This document shows positions 21,098 through 33,200 of a stretch of DNA of 64,000 nt, one piece after another (position 1 is the first letter of the stretch; every line of letters begins with the position of its first letter). The DNA is from Cryptomeria japonica (Eukaryota > Streptophyta > Pinopsida > Cupressales > Cupressaceae): assembly GCF_030272615.1 (NCBI RefSeq), contig NC_081410.1, forward strand, positions 224,987,415-225,051,414. Direction: 5' to 3'. Made by a program: the position numbers and the translations under genes. A model generated the notes under the pieces. The model had not been told where the DNA came from. It ran no database searches and was given only the letters and a program-made list of their open reading frames with translations.

Positions 21098-24000
21098 GAT
21101 TCAGGTGCTTCGGGTGGGTTGGCAGTTCTTTGGAGAGATTCTACTGTACATTTCTCATTAATTGCTTCCTCATCTAATTGGATGCTTGGGCTAGTTAAGA
21201 GCAGGGCGTCAAATTTAAAATTTTGGTTATTCAATGTTTATGGTCCTTCTGGGGTTCTAGAAAAAAGAACACTTTGGAACTTCTCAGTTTCTCTTGCTAC
21301 TCCTTTGCGGAATGTTTTTTTGATCTTTGGGGGAGACTTTAATGCAATTACTAGTATGGATGAAAAGGCTGGGGGAATCATCCCTAATAAACATGCTATG
21401 TCAGACTTTTGCAGCTTCATTCATTCCTTGAATTTGGTTGATTGTAAACCTCTCAATGGTTCATTTACATGGACTAATATGCAAAGGGAATTTTGTCAGA
21501 TTTCGGAAAGGTTGGATCATTTTCTGGTTTCGGATAATTGGTTCAATTCGGGACAGGATTTTGTGTCCTCAATCCTCCCCTTTTCTAGCTCTGATCATTT
21601 CCCTATTCAGTTTAATATTTTCGAGGATAGGGCTCCTAGAAAGTTACCTTTCAAGTTTGAGCCAATGTGGTTTAGGGATCAATCGTTTTTGCCTTCCTTA
21701 AAATATTGGTGGAATTTAGCTCCATTTTTTCTTGGGTCTCAGATGTTTCAACTTGTTAAGAAATTGGGCTTTTTAAAGTTAAGGATAAAGGATTGGAATG
21801 TGTTGCATTATAAGAATATTTTTGGTGAAAAGGCCAGGATTTAGGAGGAAATTGAGTAACTTAATGAAAGCATTGTTGCTTCGGGTATGTCTTCTGCAAT
21901 GTACGATAAGCTAAAATTGTTAAACATGCAGTTGAGTGAGACCTTGGCTAGGGAAGAATCTTATTGGAGACAGAAGTCTAGGGATCTTTGGCTTTCTGAA
22001 GGCAATCGAAATACCAAGTTCTTTCATTCCTCTTCTAAGCTCAAGAGACTTCCCAATCGAATCTCTTGTATTATTGACTCTAATGGTAATACTCTGACAG
22101 AGGAGGATGATATAGTCACCGAAGTTGTTAGGTTCTTTAAGTCTCTTCTTTCTACAGAGCTGGTGGTGGTTGATGACGAGTTTGTAAACTCGATCCCCCC
22201 TTTAGTCTCTCAAGAGGATAATAGGATGCTTATGGCCCCATTTTCGTTGGCTGAATTGAAAGAGATAGTCTTTTCCATGAATCCGGAAAAGGCACCGGGA
22301 CCGAATGGATTTACGGCCTTATTCTTTCAGAAATGTTGGGACTTTATAGGAAAAGATGTGCTACAAGCCTTGGAGGAGTCTAGAAGGAATAGGTCGATAC
22401 TAAGAGAAATTAATACTACTCTTATTGCTATTATTCCGAAAGTAGATAACCCCACCTCTTTTTCGGACTTTCGTCCAATTGCCTTGTGTACCACCTTATA
22501 TAAAATCTTTACTAAGACAATCTCGGTTAGGCTGTCTAAACTCCTTCCTCGGATAATTTCCCTTGAGCAAGGTGGGTTTGTGCCTGGACTAAAAAACTTC
22601 TGAAGGTGCCATTGTAGCTCACGAAATCCTACACTCCATATCTCAACAAAAGGTCCCAGCAATGATTCTTAAACTAGACATGCTTAAAGCTTATGATCGT
22701 GTGAATTGGCAGTCCCTAGTGGCGGTCTTGTATCGGTTAGGGTTTTCGCGTAGTTGGGTTAAGTGGGTCTTTTCATGTATATCCACTGCTTGCTTTTCAG
22801 TTTTGATTAATGGTTCTCCCTCGAGTTTTTTTGCTTCCTCCCGGGGAATTAGGCAAGGAGATCCCTTATCTCCTTTTTTGTTTATTCTTTTGGCGGAAGC
22901 ATTAAGCAGGGCTATATCTAAGGCTATGACATTGGGTTTATGTTCAGGCATCAGAGTGGATGGCCTCCCTTCTTCACAATCTCATTGCTTATTTGTTGAT
23001 GATACACTTTTGTTTGGGGCGGCCTCTATGAGGGAAGCTCGAGTTATTAAGAAAATTATTTCTGATTATGCAGCCTTTTCTGGTGAAAAGGTTAATAATC
23101 AGAAGTCCAAAGTCTTTTTTGTGAATATCCCCACTTTAGTTCGGGACAATCTTGCCCGCTTTTGGAGTTTTCAAGTTGGGACTTTTCCCTGTATGTACTT
23201 AGGCATTCCTTTCTTTCTGGGATCATATAAGACCTCCTTTTGGGATAAAGTTGTTCATTCTATTACATCCAGAATTTCCTCCTGGAATCATAAGTGGCTA
23301 ACAATGGCTAGTAAGATCCTTCTAATCAAATCAGTTTTGAATGCCATCCCTATATATTTGATGTCAATCCTACAGGCTCCCTCCCAAGTCATTAAGAAAA
23401 TTAAGGTTTCCCTCAGGACCTTCCATTGGAATGATAATTTAGGAGGGAAACACAAGATTCCTCTTCTTGCTTGGGATAAAATTTGCCGTCCCAAGGAGCT
23501 GGGGGGTGCGGGTATCCGTGACTTGGTTATTCAGAATAAAGCATTGGGGGAAAAATTGATTTGGAAGTTATATGCAGCCCCCTGTAGTAAATGGGCCTCT
23601 GTCATGCTTGCCAAATATTTAAGGGGAGCATCCAGAGAAAGGATTTTTACTACAACATCCCTTCCGAAGGGTTCTGCGTTTTGGAATTTTTTGATTTCTT
23701 GAGGGAGGTGGTCCTACCACATTTATCTTGGGTTGTCCATAATGGGAGAAATGCCCATTTTTGGGATGAAGTTTGGAATGGGCATCCGACTCTCTCAACT
23801 ATTCATGATTGGTCCCCTTTGCCGGATATCCTATCGGATCTTTGGGGACCTTTTGTTGCAGATTATTTTAACATTGTCACCTCAGGTCCATGTTTAGTGG
23901 CTAAATGGAAGGATATCCCTCCCCTGTCTATCAATAATGATATTATTTTAGCTTTTGTAGAAGAACTTCATAGGAGACCTTTAGTTTTCCATAACAAGGA

Positions 24001-25135
24001 GGACTCTTTGGTTTGGGTTAAAAGTGCTTCAGGCTCCTATTCGGTAAAAGAGGGGTACAATTCTTTGGTTCAGGCCCCTATGCCTTTTTGTTGCCTACTA
24101 AGCTTTTCTGGCATCTTGCTTGTCTTCCAAAAGCAGGGGCTTTTGCTTGGTTAGCAGTCCGAGATAGAATCCTTACTGGAATGCGATTGGATAGGCTCAG
24201 GATTAGAACAATTTTCCCTTGTGTTTTCTGTGGTTATTGTATGGAATTGGTGGATCACCTTTTCCTACTATGTCCTTTTGCCTCTGAATGTTGGTATTGG
24301 TTGTTTGGTATGTTAGGATGGTCTTTTGCTCTCTGTCCAAATCTACTTTCATAATTTATGTCCTGGCCCTTGTTGTTTCCCTCTTGTTCCTCCATCTCTA
24401 GTGATTTGGAATCTTTGGCTTGAAAGGAATTCAAGAATCTTCAAACATAAGTCTGCATCTTTGGTAGACATAATTGGTAAAATTCAAACCTTTATTAGTG
24501 AAGTGGTGCTTTCTTTCATTCATAAAAATTTAGATCATTTGAGGTCCTTTTCTCATTGGGATAATTGGGTTACTTGGCGATGGTCTTCACTTCATTTGAT
24601 GCCTTCTCATGGGGTTGTATCAGATGGATTTTCTTCGCTTCTTAAGCGCAAGATAGCTAAATGGAGCCCTCCTCCTTTCCCTTCATTCAAACTTCAGTTT
24701 GATGGGGCCTCTAAGGGCAATCCAGGGAGGTCTAGGATTGGGGTAATTATTTTTTATCACTCTTCAAAAATCATCAAAGTAGTTGGTAAATATATTGGTT
24801 TTGGCACTAATAACGTGGCTGAGTTTCAGGCTTTATCCTTTGGACTTGATCTTTTTCTTTCTCTAAACATTAAGGATATTGTTATTGAGGGTGATTCAAT
24901 GCTGGTCTTTCAGGTAGTTGCTAGCAAAAAGTGTCTCTCTTGGCACTTGCAGTATTTTTTGGAGCACATTCTCCTCCAACTTAATGGTTTTTCCACTTTC
25001 TCTATTTCTCACTGTTTTAGAGAGATTAATGTTTTCACGGATTTTCTTGCAAATAAGGCTATTGCTAAAGGGGCTGATTATATAGAACTTGCCCCTTCAA
25101 ACTTTCCTATCTCCTGTATGAAACTTCTCTCTTAA
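21098..25135 (+). pseudogene. LINE ORF2: endonuclease, reverse transcriptase, zinc finger, RNase H (frameshifted)
   Basis: Endonuclease 21098-21841 keeps FGGDFNAI, SERLDHFLVS and SSDHFPIQF but lacks its first third. Stops occur at 21842 and 21857. RT 21887-23702 has EKAPGPNGFTALFFQKCW, SDFRPIALC, a frameshift near 22600, then LDMLKAYDRVNW, RQGDPLSPFLF and the active site FVDDTLLFG. A further frameshift follows at about 23700. The zf-RVT region 24088-24354 shows W...GAFAWLAVRDRILT...CVFCG...DHLFLLCPFA. RNase H within 24326-25135 has FDGASKGNPG, NNVAEFQAL, IEGDSML and FTDFLANKA, so the D, E, D, D catalytic set is visible. The enzyme would nick target DNA and prime reverse transcription there; it is now inactive. 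Confidence 0.9.
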
Positions 25136-26074
25136 CAGTCCTTCCATTTGGAAACTTCCTTCATTCCCTTTTCTTGGTGTGGTTGTTCTTTCGTAAGTGC
25201 CTATAATGAGGGTGTTGGCCTTTGAGGCAAGATCATTGCTATTGACATTTATTGGGAGAATCTCCTTATTAAGGAAAGAGTTCATGATTTGAGGGAATTT
25301 TTCATCTTCTGTTATGAGGTCTCTTGTTGGACATTTTCTTTTATGATGACAAGATAATCATACAACGGTTATCTTCTTCTCTGTTATACTCTAGATAGGT
25401 CTGCAGGTATGGCATTCATTCTTTTTTGTTCTTTTTTCTATTTACACAATGCTTTGCATTATTTGGAGATTGTTTGGCAAAATTGGTGGTTGGTGGCTTT
25501 TTCTGAGGAATTGGAAAGTGCAGTTTATTTGGTGGTGCAGATGGCTCCTTATCATGTTGTTACTAATATGGCTTTTGCTTTGGACTATTTTATGGATTGG
25601 CCTTACCCTGTTTCTTGAGGGTTTTCTCCATCCTTCTCTACTTCTCATATGGATAGGCATATGTATGCTAACCATTTTTATGTTGACAGGATTGCTTTTT
25701 CTTGGTTCCCTTTTGGCTGTGTGTTTTGTTCTCTGTAGGGCCTTGGACTCATGTGGTGCATAGGCAGATTGGCTTTTTGGGGTGCTGGCACTGATTTTGT
25801 TTGAGATATGGTGGCTTCATTTTGGGATGTTCTTCCTCACTGGGTCCTACAAGCTTTTCAAAGCTTCCTTTATATCTAATGCGATTGATGTTGTAATCTG
25901 GGGTTGTATTCGGGTCACCTATGAACTATTGTAATGGGTAGATAAGCTTTTGTTTTCTTGAGCAATACTGAAGGGTTTTCTTACTGGTTCTTTCTCTTCA
26001 GTGCTCATTAAATCAGACAGCATGTAAAAAATATAAAGATTTAATATAATTTCAGTGGGTCATCCACTTTTATC
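25136..26074 (+). other. LINE 3' region
   Basis: Non-coding tail of the LINE between the RNase H stop and the A-rich end. Short open frames (25409-25618, 25449-25763) have no recognisable domain. Confidence 0.6.
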
Positions 26075-26091
26075 AAAAAAAAATAAAAAAA
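26075..26091 (+). repeat. LINE A-rich tail
   Basis: CAAAAAAAAATAAAAAAA marks the probable 3' end of the LINE insertion. Confidence 0.65.
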
Positions 26092-26923
26092 TCCATAAAA
26101 CACAATTATATTAGATGTTAAGAAAATTAATATGAAATAAGTATAAGGATTGTAAATGTCAGCTTATGTAACAAAAAAGAATATATCACTTTGAATACTA
26201 AGACCATATTCTTACCACATAGTTAGTGGCAGAAGTGTTAGAAGGATGCACTCTCTACTTGTCTAAGATATAACCGAAAGAAACACGGTGACCCAGGATA
26301 ATTAGCTGTGCGAGCCTGATTATATATTCTTAAAGTAAAGAAAATCTCGAAGATTTCAGTTGAACATTGTATACTGTGGATCGGATATGTTTTTGGGAAG
26401 GTCATCTAACAGGTATGTTGCTCTTCTTCCATTAGTTTTTCTGTGGAATTACTGTACCAGTTTTGCATGGGCCCAAAGTTTGGTTCAAAGATCCCAAAAT
26501 AGTTGTGGCGTACGCCAAGTATGAAATTCTGTGCTTGTACAGTATTCTACGGCTTCTATAGATAGGAGTATATTTCTGAAGGTTTGATACTCCTTCCGGG
26601 TATGATGTTTTATACTTTATAATATCATGCAATAGAAAAAAGGGAGGGCGAATCCTTTTGTTGGAACATACAAGTTTCTGAACTGTTTGCGCAATCAAGT
26701 TAATTGAAATTGGGAAGCCATGGGCCACGTGCAATGTTCTAGATATGCACTATCTATAGCTTATATTTTTCAGCTATATTTTTGGTAAAGATAAATGACA
26801 ATTCGGGGAGAACTGTATCCTATACATACATTTTTCAGACAGCAACAGTGAGAATATGGCAGTATTTCTTATTTTGCTGGGATATTTTACTGTTCGTGGT
26901 GGACTTCTTACCATTTCCGATAC

Positions 26924-27028
26924 GGCTATACAGTCCTTAGGATGCACCAAACATCAATTGTTATTGTTTTGTATTTATAATGTATGAAGGGTATTGATAT
27001 CTTGGTGCATCTTAAGCGCTGGATAGCC
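26924..27028. mobile_element. Small hairpin MITE-like element
   Basis: 27-base terminal inverted repeats (26924-26950, starting GGCTATACAG, and 27002-27028, ending CTGGATAGCC) match at 23 of 27 positions around a 51-base AT-rich centre. CATTTCCG occurs just outside on both sides (26912-26919 and 27028-27035), four bases away on the left and overlapping the last base on the right. It is therefore a possible but imperfectly placed 8-bp target duplication. The superfamily is not clear. Confidence 0.55.
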
Positions 27029-27121
27029 ATTTCCGTTTTTGTCAGGCGTTGAATTCGAGGAGTACTTGCATGTTTTTTAATTTTGAAAAAAAACACATTT
27101 TCTTTTTTGTTATTTCTTATT

Positions 27122-27330
27122 TCACTTTGATCCTTTGCAGATCACATTATCTGAGGACTCCTCCAAAGTAACACTATCTCTGACATTGTTATGCATCCCA
27201 TTATTATCGTGCTCTGCAATACTCTGTTGTTTGTCAACAGATAGTGAATCTTCTGATGTGATAGCTTGATCCGCATTAATATGACATGTTTCTGCATTTT
27301 GATGCACGCCCCTTGCCACTTTTAGGAACT
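27122..27330 (-). other. Weak open frame, possible exon remnant
   Basis: A minus-strand frame of about 65 residues, polar and serine/aspartate-rich, preceded by CAG and followed by AAAG-GATC. It could be an exon fragment, but no domain is recognised and its 5' edge lies within the 165-bp duplication. Confidence 0.2.
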
Positions 27331-27587
27331 GTGCTTGATATTTCTAACAAAATGGAAACTGTTAAAAAAGGACATTTGGCAAACAATCTATCTATAAATT
27401 GTTATTGTTGATAAGTTAAAATATGACTGTATACATTGCCAAAATATGACATGTTTCTGCATTTTGATGCACGCCCCTTGCCACTTTTAGAAACTGTGCT
27501 TGATATTTCTAACAAAATGGAAACTGTTAAGAAAGGACATTTGGCAAACAATCTATCTATAAATTGTTATTGTTGATAAGTTAAAAT
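27281..27587. repeat. 165-bp tandem duplication
   Basis: 27281-27445 is repeated from 27446 to about 27587 with only a few differences; both copies start ATGACATGTTTCTGC. The second copy stops about 23 bases short of a full unit. Confidence 0.9.
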
Positions 27588-28215
27588 TTGGGTAAAACAC
27601 AAATTCAAGCAAATATAGATTATCATCAAACAAAATCCAAAAAACTCACTAAATTGATCTATTTTATAGAAGTTCAAGGCTACTATCAAAGACTCAAAAG
27701 ATTCAATATCATCTCTAACAATGAAAACAAATATATCAATCAATAGAAAGAATCATAGATAAATTAAAAACCCACTAGCTTATTATTGATTCATTCCTAG
27801 TTGTACTTTGTTGGCTATGGCAATTGGGTGCAGGTTTTCTGCGTTAGTCAGACTCACAAGAATCAAGATATTTCAGGTGTTAGTCTGCACCAATAACCAC
27901 TAAAGAAAAAAATTCAATTTTAAATCCATATGATAGTTGAGACAATATCCACACTAACATTCTAGAATGGGTGACTAAAAATTGAATTTTGGGTAGGTAG
28001 TACATCTGGGCATAGAAAAAACCAAGCAAAGGATAACAATAATTCAGAGCTGAACTAAATGTATAAAATAATCATTGAGAGCCTATATGGTACTTATATG
28101 AAAAGTGGCAGTTGTAATCGCACTAAATAAAAAGTGCCATCATCATATTTTGCTAGGGGGTATCAATTGATTTAGTGAATTAGGGGGTCTTCTTGTGGTT
28201 GCACTTGTTTCCTCT

Positions 28216-28815
28216 TGTAAAGGGGAAAATTAGGTGACTTGGCAATTTGCAACAATGAAGAAGAAATCACCAAATCACCTATTTTCGCTTTGGGGGAGGG
28301 GGGATGCCTTCACATTCAAAAGAGGTGGTAAATCTACTAGATCTAGTCACTAATCAGATTAAGACTGAATACTAAGTAGATTGATTGAAATGGAATGTGT
28401 TTGACCCTCTTTTGTAAGTTGACTAGTTGAATTAAGATTTAAGTGCTGGAAGTGAAGACAAATATGAGAAAACAATGAGCTACAGATTTGGGATTTCGTC
28501 GTGCACCTGGATCTGAGGAATTTGAGATGATTCGGAGCTGCTATGTGAAATCTGCCAAAAGTAGAAGGGACCGTGTGTCTGGACCAGGTCACCCACCCTC
28601 TTGGTCCTCCGAACTTTCTGCGCGTTGAAAAGGGTTTTTCCGTCTTTGCAAATAAAGCTTAATTCCAGAGGTACAACTGCGCACTTGCTTCCTGTACACA
28701 GAAGGAAAGGGAAATGTGTTGGGAATAGGGGTTTGCCTTTAGGTCAAACCCCAGTTTTGGAATTAACCAAGTGGTTGAAATAATGTAATTGAAATGACTG
28801 AAAGTAGAAATCCTC
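28216..28815 (-). repeat. Minus-strand LTR, distal half
   Basis: U5-side half of the split LTR. It includes a GGACC...GGTCC hairpin at 28581-28607 with 6-bp arms, equivalent to the hairpins of the plus-strand relative. Confidence 0.8.
28811..28815. repeat. Target-site duplication of Copia 2 (left)
   Basis: TCCTC here is repeated exactly at 39620-39624. Confidence 0.92.
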
Positions 28816-30162
28816 TGTTGGCATTTGCATGAAGATTGCATTAATGATATGTTATGCTGTCATTGATGTCAATTAACCGGTAATGATATTGTTGATATTG
28901 TTGTAATATTGTTACTGTAACCGGTAGGACGAATTTGTGGAGTGAACCGGTAACCGGTGTAAACCTTATCTATTGATGTAACCGGTAAACCCTACCCGTT
29001 GTTTGTGATAAACCCTAACCGATTAAGTTTGGTGAATTGGTTATATTGGTTTATGATCTGATGATGAGCGGTAATGATTATGACATGTATGATTATTGTA
29101 TGAAGATAGTTTGAAGAGATTTTGACGAGTTGTTGTCACGGTTTTTGTCTAGGGAATGAGCAAATGTATTGCATCTAATGCAAAGCACGTGATGAGTTAC
29201 TAAGTTCAATGAAGCGGCGATCAAGGTTTTCTTGATTGATGTGTAGAGATTGCTATGTAATACAACGGTCATACTTGAATCGATTTGTTTATAATCTCTA
29301 TGAGAATTAGGTTTTTGTTGTGTTATTGACTTGATTGATTTGTTTATAAGATCGATGAAGTTGTTTAGTTTAATGAGTTGGCAAAGAGTTGGCACAGATC
29401 AGTTGAGTGTGTGGTTGCCGAATTGGATGATGTATCTGCAGTTTGAGTAAAGGTAGATAGGAGCATGAAATGGATTTGATCAAGCAAGTGTAGTGCTATT
29501 TAGACAGATCAGCAAACTCTTGTTGTTTTTCTAACAATTACAGTAGAATTGAAACCCCCTAACCGGGTAAGCTCTAACAAGCTTGGTGTTATTCAAATCC
29601 TCTAACAAGGTGATCCATTAGAGTGGATTTTCAAATCCTCTACCAAGGTTACTCCTTATAGGGTATTGCTTCTAACAAGGCATTTGTAGTCAATCCCTTA
29701 ACCAGGTGATTCCTAACAAGATCAGTTCTTAACAAGACTTTTTGTAAAGCTTTAACAGACTAGGCTCCTAACGGGGCAAATTTTAGAAGAGTTCAAATAG
29801 TTATCTTGTGAGTCTCATCTCACTGTGGTTTTTACCTATTTTGGTTTCCAAGTCAAAAAATATTTGTGTCAAGTGGTGAATGTTTTTGTGGTTGATTTAC
29901 TTAACTACTTAACTATTTTGATAAGTCATGATAACCAGAAGCATTGAGAAATGAAGAAGTTGTTTACTGTTAATTTGTTGTAACAGTCAACCGATTTATC
30001 TTATGAGTTTTTATCTTGACAGAGGTATTACATTGTTAGTTCTAAGTTTACTTTGAGAGATTGATTATTGAGATTGGTGAAGTTTGTATCAGTTTTTCTA
30101 TCTACTGATTCACCCCCCCTCTCAATAGTTGACCGGATACTTATTCTTTCATCATACCATCA
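28816..30162 (+). repeat. Copia 2 5' LTR
   Basis: 1347 bases, TGTTGGCATTTGC to CATACCATCA. The first 180 bases hold five ACCGGT-type palindromes (28877-28990). Positions 29555-29780 hold about ten degenerate CTAACAAGG repeats. Confidence 0.94.
29555..29780 (+). repeat. Degenerate CTAACAAGG repeat array in Copia 2 LTR
   Basis: TAACAAGG and variants (TAACCGGG, TACCAAGG, TAACCAGG, TAACGGGG) recur at irregular 15-35 base spacing. The same array is in the 3' LTR at about 39000-39220. Confidence 0.7.
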
Positions 30163-30164
30163 AT

Positions 30165-30176
30165 TGGTATCAGAGC
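30165..30176 (+). other. Copia 2 primer-binding site
   Basis: TGGTATCAGAGC, a perfect complement to the plant initiator methionine tRNA 3' end, two bases after the LTR. Confidence 0.93.
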
Positions 30177-30229
30177 AAACCGGGTTTTCTAAGGTCTAAG
30201 CCTAACAACTTGAGGTAAAGATCTTGCAG

Positions 30230-33200
30230 ATCATGATGAAGAAGGAAGCTTCAAAGTTTAATAGAGAGAACTATAGGATATGGAGTGACAGAATGAAAAT
30301 TTATATCAAGAGTTTGGGAAACCAATATTGGGAACATTTCGATACTAAGTATGTTGCACCTACTGGGATGTTGACTGATGATCAGAAGAAAGAGCAACAA
30401 GAAAATCATCAATCATTGGAGGCTATTATCAGTTCTTTGTCTGATGCAGAGTATGTAGATGTTCATGGTCTTGAAACTGCATATGAGGTATGGAAAAAAC
30501 TTGAAGAGATTTATAGCGGTGATGAACATGTTAAGATGGCTAAAGAAGAGAGTCTAAGAGGAAAATTTGATGACATGCGGATGGCTGAAGGTGAAAATAT
30601 CTAGCAGTATGGTCAAAGGATAAAAGAGATAGTCGGTGAAATTAAGAGTGTAGGAGGTAAAGTGGAAGATTCCACAGTAATCAGTAAGGTACCGAGAACC
30701 CTGCTACCGGTTTACGCTATCCGAGTTGTAGCTATTTGGGAGCTGAAGTCCATTGACAAAACTAAGGTAACTCTTGACTCCATCATTGGCAAGCTTACTG
30801 CTTTTGAATTAAATGGTTATGGTGGTAGCGTACAAAAATCTAAATCTGAGTCTGCATTTAGAGCTTCTATTTCTAACCCATCTGTGAGGAAAAGTAGAGA
30901 TGCCAGTCACAGTTATAAATCCAGATCCAGCAAAGAAGTTGATGATGAAGACAGTTTAGTTGAGCTTGAAGCATTGTTGGCCAAGCGGTTGCCTAGAGGT
31001 ACAGGTAAATATAGAGGCCAATTACCTTTGAAATGTTTTGCATGCAACAAGATTGGACACATTGCTACTAATTGTCCTAATGGTGATAATGAGCACAAAC
31101 AAGAGATTCAAGAAGTACAAGGGTAAAGGCAAAAGAGATTGTCTTATTGCTGTTAATGGTGGTATCATTGATGAGGAATCTGATGGTGATGCTAATGAAG
31201 ACATTGTGTTTGTAGCCATTAAAGAAGAGATGTCAGACTAGAAGGCATTAGTATCCAGGATGGATAACTCTGATGATTGGATCATTGATAGTGGTTGTTC
31301 ACATCACATGACCGGTGATCGGAGCAAATTTTTTTTTCTGAAGGAAATTGATGGTGGAGTTGTAAGATTTGGTAATGACTCACCCTGCAAGGTTAAAGGT
31401 AAGGGAACTATTTCTCTTAATGGAAAGAGCAGTGCAGATGATGTCTACTGGGCTGAAGGTCTAAAGCACAATCTTTTGAGTGTGGCACAACTCAATGACA
31501 AAGGATACCCATTAGAGTTTAAAAATGGTAGGTGCAAAATCTATGACAGCAAAGGTGAACTGATTGCAACCGGGAAGCAAACTAAAGGTAACTTGTTTCA
31601 CCTTAATCCTAAAGTCAGCAGCTGTTTAATTGCAAAGATAGACGATAGTTGGCTTTGGCATAGGAGATTTTGTCATATAAACTTTGATAACATTGTTAAA
31701 GAGAGTAAGTCCAAGACAGTGAGAGGTTTGCTTCAGTTAGACAAACCGGTTAATGCTCTGTGTAAAGAATGTCAGTTGGGAAAGATGACATCCTCAACTT
31801 TCAAGAGCAAATCCTTTTAAGCAGAACATTTGTTAGATTTGGTTCATACGGATCTTTGTGGACCAATAGGAACAAAAAGTATTCAAGGTGACAGATATTT
31901 TATGATCTTCACTGATGATTGCTCAAGGATGATGTGGGTCACATTCTTGAAGGATAAGACTGAAGCTTTTGGTAAGTTCAAGGCATTCAGGGCCTTAGTT
32001 GAGAAAGAGAGCGGTAAGAAGATAAAGTGTCTGAGGACAGATCAGGGCGGTGAATTTACTTCTGAGGAATTCACTAGGTATTGTGAAGAAAATGGTATCA
32101 AATGACAACTTTCTGCATCAAGGACACTACAACAGAATGGTATTGCAGAGAGAAAAAACTGGTTAGTTGTTGAAGCTGCTAGGACGATGTTGATACAAGG
32201 AGGTGTAGCGAAAACTTTTTGGAGAGAAGCTGTCAGCACAGCTGTCTACACTATGAATCGGATTCTGGTAAAGAGAGGTAAGGAAAAGACTCTTATGAAT
32301 ATTGGTATGGAAGATCACCTGATGTTAGTTATTTCAGAATATTTTGAATCAAATGTTTTATTAAGAGAGGTGATTATATTAGCAAATTTGAGGCTAAAAG
32401 TGATGAAGGTATATTTCTTGGCTATTCCACCAAGAGTAAGGCCTACAAGTGTTTTAACAACTGGACACAAAGAATTATTGAGAGTGCTGATGTTCGAGTG
32501 GATGAAAATCCTAAAGTCTCAGAGGAAATTAGTTCAGAGAAAAAGGATGAAGATCCTTGCATTTTATTTTTGGAACCAAAAACTGTGAAATCTGAAACCG
32601 GCAAAGAAAATATTGATGTACCAGTTCAACTGGAACATATAAATTTAGAAGAAGATGATGATAATGAAGAAGCTGATTCGAAGATAATGATCATGTTATT
32701 CCAAGATATGTGAGACTGAATCACAATCCTAAACAGATTATTGGAGATAAGGATGCTGGAGTACTAACCAGAAGAAGAATCAGAGAGAATTCTTGCATGA
32801 TCTCCACTATTGAACCAAGAACTGCTAAGGAAGCATTTGGTGACGATCATTGGGTTAAAGCTATGGAGGAGGAATTAGATCAAATTGAGAAGAACAACAC
32901 ATGGACCCTAGTACCCCGACCAGTAAATAAAAATGTGATAGGTACTAAGTGGGTATTTAGGAACAAGTTGAATGAAGATGGTGTTGTAGTTCGCAACAAA
33001 GCTAGGTTGGTTTGCAAAGGTTATGCACAAGAGGAAGGAGAAGACTATGATGAGACTTTTGCACCAGTGGCAAGACTGGAAGGTGTCAGAACTTTACTTG
33101 CATTTGCAGCACACAAGAAATTCAAGATATACCAGATGGATGTTAAGTCTGCATTTTTGAATGGGATACTAGAAGAAGAAGTATACATTGAGCAGCCAGA

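Larger units (their letters stand above)
21050..26091 (+). mobile_element. L1-type plant LINE, 5'-truncated
   Basis: There are no LTRs. An endonuclease, RT, zinc-finger and RNase H order on the plus strand is followed by about 950 bases of 3' region ending in an A-rich tail (26075-26091). This is the layout of plant L1-type LINEs that carry an RNase H domain. The 5' end is not sharply defined: the first recognisable residues are GASGGLAVLW near 21104, part-way into the endonuclease, and no ORF1 is seen. I could not find a target duplication. Confidence 0.88.
26092..28215. other. Intergenic DNA between LINE and minus-strand gag-only element
   Basis: Apart from the hairpin MITE, the tandem duplication and one weak open frame listed separately, I see nothing assignable in this AT-rich stretch. 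Confidence 0.4.
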
